Program-made: the position numbers and the translations under genes
Part shown: piece after piece, positions 58,513-64,000 of the stretch
Layout of the letters: every line of letters starts with the position of its first letter
How positions within the stretch are numbered: position 1 is the stretch's first letter
Notes under the pieces: generated by a model
Database searches by the model: none
The model's input: the letters and a program-made list of their open reading frames with translations, nothing else
What the model was told of the DNA's origin: nothing
NCBI RefSeq assembly: GCF_018448935.1
Contig: NZ_RCWC01000011.1
Location: 1 to 64,000 of the forward strand
Direction of reading: 5' to 3'
Origin: Photorhabdus noenieputensis
GTDB lineage: Bacteria; Pseudomonadota; Gammaproteobacteria; Enterobacterales; Enterobacteriaceae
Length of the DNA stretch: 64,000 nt

Positions 58513-60423
58513 ATGGGTAAAATTATTGGTATCGACCTGGGAACTACCAACTCTTGTGTAGCTATTATGGATGGCACGACAGCTCGTGTGCTGGAGAACA
58601 GCGAAGGTGATCGCACAACCCCTTCCATCATTGCTTATACCCAGGATGGTGAAACTCTGGTTGGTCAACCGGCTAAACGTCAGGCTGTTACTAACCCGCA
58701 AAATACGTTGTTTGCTATTAAGCGTCTGATTGGACGTCGTTTCCAAGACGAAGAAGCGCAACGCGATGTAGCTATCATGCCATACAAAATTATTGCGGCA
58801 GATAATGGCGACGCATGGCTGGAAGTGAAAGACCAGAAAATGGCTCCTCCTCAGGTTTCTGCTGAAGTTTTGAAGAAAATGAAGAAAACAGCGGAAGATT
58901 ATCTGGGTGAGCCAGTGACTGAAGCGGTAATCACCGTACCTGCATATTTTAATGACGCTCAGCGTCAGGCAACCAAAGATGCGGGCCGTATCGCAGGTCT
59001 GGAAGTAAAACGTATTATCAACGAACCAACGGCCGCTGCACTGGCTTATGGCTTGGACAGAGAAGTGGGTAACCGTACTATCGCGGTTTATGACCTCGGT
59101 GGTGGTACTTTCGATATCTCTATTATCGAAATCGATGAAGTTGACGGCGAAAAAACCTATGAAGTGCTGGCGACCAACGGTGATACTCACTTGGGCGGTG
59201 AAGATTTCGATAGCCGTATGATCAACTATCTGGTTGACGAATTTAAGAAAGATCAGGGCATTGATCTGCGTAACGACCCACTGGCAATGCAACGTCTGAA
59301 AGAAGCAGCGGAAAAAGCGAAAATTGAGCTCTCTTCTGCACAGCAGACCGATGTTAACCTGCCATATATCACCGCAGATGCAACCGGTCCTAAGCACATG
59401 AACATCAAAGTGACCCGTGCGAAACTGGAATCACTGGTAGAAGATCTGGTTAAACGTTCTATGGAGCCTGTACGAGTTGCATTGCAAGATGCTGGCCTGT
59501 CAGTTTCTGATGTGAACGATGTCATTCTGGTGGGTGGTCAGACCCGTATGCCAATGGTACAGAAAGTTGTTGCTGACTTCTTCGGTAAAGAGCCACGTAA
59601 AGACGTGAACCCTGACGAAGCGGTAGCAATGGGTGCTGCGGTACAGGGCGGTGTTTTGGCCGGTGATGTGAAAGATGTCTTGTTGCTGGATGTTACACCA
59701 CTGTCTCTGGGTATCGAAACAATGGGTGGCGTAATGACTTCCCTCATTGTGAAAAACACCACGATCCCAACCAAACACAGCCAGGTGTTCTCTACGGCGG
59801 AAGACAATCAGTCTGCGGTAACTATCCATGTGTTGCAGGGTGAGCGTAAACGTGCTGGCGATAACAAATCTCTGGGCCAGTTCAATTTGGATGGTATCCA
59901 AGCAGCGCCTCGTGGCATGCCTCAGATTGAAGTGACTTTTGATATTGATGCTGACGGTATTTTGCATGTATCTGCTAAAGACAAGAACACCGGTCGCGAA
60001 CAGCAGATCACCATTAAGGCTTCTTCCGGTCTGAATGAGGAAGAAATTCAACGGATGGTTCGTGATGCAGAAGCTAACGCTGAATCTGATCGTAAGTTTG
60101 AAGAGTTGGTACAAACGCGCAACCAGGCAGATCAACTAGTTCACGGTACCCGTAAGCAAGTAGAAGAGGCGGGTGATAAGCTGCCGGCAGAAGATAAAAC
60201 TGCGATTGAAAGTGCTGTCACTCAGCTAGAAACTGCGGCGAAAGGCGAAGATAAAGCGGATATTGAAGCGAAAATTCAGGCTTTGGTTCAGGCTTCCGCT
60301 AAGCTGTTGGAAATCGCTCAGCAGCAGGCTCAGGCGGGTGCAACCGCAGATGCTGGCGACAGTGCGAAAAAAGATGACGACGTTGTAGACGCTGAATTCG
60401 AAGAAGTTAAAGATAAAAAATAA
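58513..60423 (+). CDS. dnaK: Chaperone DnaK (Hsp70)
   Basis: ATP-dependent Hsp70 that binds exposed hydrophobic segments with DnaJ and GrpE. The 636-residue protein (E. coli 638) begins [20 protein letters not shown], has the phosphate motifs [15 protein letters not shown] and [11 protein letters not shown], the interdomain linker [15 protein letters not shown] and the C-terminal EFEEVKDKK. The start follows GGAGG. First gene of dnaKJ. Confidence 0.99.
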   Translation: MGKIIGIDLGTTNSCVAIMDGTTARVLENSEGDRTTPSIIAYTQDGETLVGQPAKRQAVTNPQNTLFAIKRLIGRRFQDEEAQRDVAIMPYKIIAADNGDAWLEVKDQKMAPPQVSAEVLKKMKKTAEDYLGEPVTEAVITVPAYFNDAQRQATKDAGRIAGLEVKRIINEPTAAALAYGLDREVGNRTIAVYDLGGGTFDISIIEIDEVDGEKTYEVLATNGDTHLGGEDFDSRMINYLVDEFKKDQGIDLRNDPLAMQRLKEAAEKAKIELSSAQQTDVNLPYITADATGPKHMNIKVTRAKLESLVEDLVKRSMEPVRVALQDAGLSVSDVNDVILVGGQTRMPMVQKVVADFFGKEPRKDVNPDEAVAMGAAVQGGVLAGDVKDVLLLDVTPLSLGIETMGGVMTSLIVKNTTIPTKHSQVFSTAEDNQSAVTIHVLQGERKRAGDNKSLGQFNLDGIQAAPRGMPQIEVTFDIDADGILHVSAKDKNTGREQQITIKASSGLNEEEIQRMVRDAEANAESDRKFEELVQTRNQADQLVHGTRKQVEEAGDKLPAEDKTAIESAVTQLETAAKGEDKADIEAKIQALVQASAKLLEIAQQQAQAGATADAGDSAKKDDDVVDAEFEEVKDKK

Positions 60424-60480
60424 TTGCCCTTAGCGGGCGCGGTGACAGTTAGATGATGACGACTGTTGCTGATTAACCGG

Positions 60481-60510
60481 CACGGGCGTTGAGGGAACTC
60501 TGCGCCCGTG
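60481..60510 (+). other. Hairpin in the dnaK-dnaJ gap
   Basis: CACGGGCG (60481-60488) pairs with CGCCCGTG (60503-60510) around a 14-nt loop with no T run. It lies 27 bp before dnaJ, more likely an mRNA processing or stability element than a full terminator. Confidence 0.45.
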
Positions 60511-60536
60511 TGCGCATGTTAAGGGTAAAATAAGAG

Positions 60537-61670
60537 ATGGCAAAAAGAGATTATTACGAGGTTTTGGGGGTTTCCAAAACAGCGAACGAAAAAGAGATTA
60601 AAAAAGCCTATAAGCGACTGGCGATGAAATATCATCCTGATCGCAATCAGGGTGATAAAGAGGCAGAAAGCCAATTCAAAGAAGTTAAAGAAGCTTATGA
60701 AATTCTGACGGATGATCAGAAACGGGCTGCTTATGACCAATATGGTCATGCTGCTTTTGAGCAAGGTGGTATGGGCGGTGGCGGCTTTGGCGGCGGCGGT
60801 GCTGATTTTAGTGATATCTTTGGTGACGTTTTCGGTGATATCTTCGGTGGTGGTCGTCGTCAACAGCGTCCAAGCCGCGGTGCTGATTTGCGTTACAGCA
60901 TGGAGTTGACGCTGGAAGAGGCGGTTCGTGGTGTGACCAAAGAGATCCGTATTCCGACACTGGAAACTTGTGATGCCTGTCATGGTAGCGGCGCTAAAGC
61001 CGGGACCAGCCCTGTAACCTGTTCTACCTGTCAAGGTGCTGGTCAGGTTCATATGCGTCAGGGGTTCTTCACCGTTCAGCAACCTTGTCCACACTGTCAT
61101 GGCCGTGGTCAGATCATTAAAGATTCTTGCCATAAATGTCATGGTCATGGCCGAGTTGAAAGATATAAAACCCTGTCTGTTAAGATCCCAGCAGGTGTGG
61201 ATACTGGCGACCGTATCCGTTTGAGTGGTGAGGGTGAAGCTGGGGCTAAAGGCGCACCCGCAGGTGATCTGTATGTGCAGGTACAGGTGAAATCGCACCA
61301 TATTTTTGAGCGTCAAGAAAGTAATCTCTATTGTGAAGTGCCGGTTAACTTTGCAATGGCGGCACTGGGCGGAGAAATCGAAGTTCCAACCCTTGATGGC
61401 CGTGTGAAACTGAAAATACCTGCTGAAACCCAGACAGGTAAAATGTTCCGCATGAAAGGCAAAGGTGTTAAATCTGTCCGCGGTGGTGTTCAGGGTGATT
61501 TACTGTGCCGGGTAGTGGTAGAAACGCCGGTTAAATTGAATGAAAGACAGAAAGAATTACTGCGCGAATTGGGTGAATCTTTCGGTGGGACCGGCGAAGA
61601 AACGAATAGCCCACGTTCTAAAAGTTTCTTCGATGGCGTAAAGAAATTCTTTGATGATTTGACTAAGTAA
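60537..61670 (+). CDS. dnaJ: Chaperone DnaJ (Hsp40)
   Basis: Co-chaperone that delivers substrates to DnaK and stimulates its ATPase. The 377-residue protein (E. coli 376) has the J domain with HPD in [10 protein letters not shown], a Gly/Phe-rich segment, four CxxCxGxG zinc-binding repeats ([32 protein letters not shown]) and the C-terminal substrate domains. Confidence 0.99.
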   Translation: MAKRDYYEVLGVSKTANEKEIKKAYKRLAMKYHPDRNQGDKEAESQFKEVKEAYEILTDDQKRAAYDQYGHAAFEQGGMGGGGFGGGGADFSDIFGDVFGDIFGGGRRQQRPSRGADLRYSMELTLEEAVRGVTKEIRIPTLETCDACHGSGAKAGTSPVTCSTCQGAGQVHMRQGFFTVQQPCPHCHGRGQIIKDSCHKCHGHGRVERYKTLSVKIPAGVDTGDRIRLSGEGEAGAKGAPAGDLYVQVQVKSHHIFERQESNLYCEVPVNFAMAALGGEIEVPTLDGRVKLKIPAETQTGKMFRMKGKGVKSVRGGVQGDLLCRVVVETPVKLNERQKELLRELGESFGGTGEETNSPRSKSFFDGVKKFFDDLTK

Positions 61671-61721
61671 ATATCTTTACATAATAGAGCTGGATTGTTA
61701 AATAAAGCTCGAATTATGGGT

Positions 61722-61756
61722 AAAAAGTCCTCGTTTAAATGAGGACTTTTTGTTTT
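61722..61756. terminator. Bidirectional terminator after dnaJ
   Basis: AAAAAGTCCTC pairs with GAGGACTTTTT around a short loop, followed by GTTTT; the A run on the left also serves the convergent porin gene ending at 61766. Confidence 0.9.
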
Positions 61757-61765
61757 GGTTGAGAA

Positions 61766-64000
<2,235 letters not shown>

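Noticed and set aside
58471-60135. Long minus-strand open frames opposite dnaK (308 and 211 codons) and opposite dnaJ (265 codons)
   Set aside because: They are antisense shadows of highly conserved, strongly codon-biased genes, with no domains or ribosome sites.

Overview
The window looks like the chromosome of a Photorhabdus species or a very close relative (Morganellaceae, Enterobacterales). The backbone gene order (smp-serB-radA-nadR-ettA-slt-trpR-yjjX-gpmB-rob-creA-arcA-thrLABC-yaaA-talB-mog-satP-dnaKJ) is that of the E. coli 99.5 to 0.3 minute region. Four ERIC-type intergenic repeats, a giant two-partner-secretion adhesin locus and AT-rich accessory inserts between the housekeeping genes fit Photorhabdus. 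The genus call is inference from order, repeats and protein similarity; no database was searched.

Layout. (1) 1-4340: a visibly GC-richer mobile module with the start of a tyrosine recombinase, a large CHC2/Toprim/P-loop primase-helicase-like protein, a divergent XRE regulator and a SymE-like toxin. (2) 4426-21398, all on the minus strand: a cdiB-cdiA-cdiI-like locus made of a TpsB transporter, a 4965-residue TpsA effector with roughly 1-kb internal repeats and a C-terminal PD-(D/E)XK-like nuclease, and a small DUF6572-like probable immunity protein. (3) 22006-26409: smp, serB, radA, nadR. (4) 27088-27834: an orphan, degenerate ABC ATPase. (5) 27873-36247: ettA, slt, trpR, yjjX, gpmB, rob, creA, arcA. 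(6) 36906-42577: the thr operon with its attenuator, then yaaA. (7) 42802-45428: an AT-rich two-gene insert with a 40-residue peptide gene overlapping an unusual fused ABC protein. (8) 45562-47879: talB, mog and a secreted chorismate mutase. (9) 48370-51716: an AAA+ ATPase plus subtilase pair resembling the IetAS anti-phage system. (10) 51933-57404: a vSGLT-like galactose symporter divergent from galTKM. (11) 57515-61670: satP, dnaK, dnaJ. (12) 61766-64000: an OprB-like porin and the C-terminal part of a GH1 6-phospho-beta-glucosidase.

How the parts work together. The thr operon is controlled by a Thr/Ile-rich leader peptide and terminator. trpR carries a near-consensus trp operator over its own start region. 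dnaKJ has a textbook sigma-32 promoter. The symporter and galTKM form a divergent galactose uptake and Leloir unit with candidate CRP and GalR-like sites in between, but galE is not in the window.

Most interesting points. The peptide/ABC cassette at 42802-45428 appears to encode a transporter whose two nucleotide-binding halves are complementary fragments: the first has the LSxGQ signature but no Walker A, the second has Walker A, Walker B and the H-loop but no signature, so one composite ATP site is expected. Also notable are the ietAS-like pair with a C-terminal helix-turn-helix on the ATPase, the toxin-immunity end of the giant exoprotein, and an ERIC repeat that supplies the start codon of the galactose symporter.
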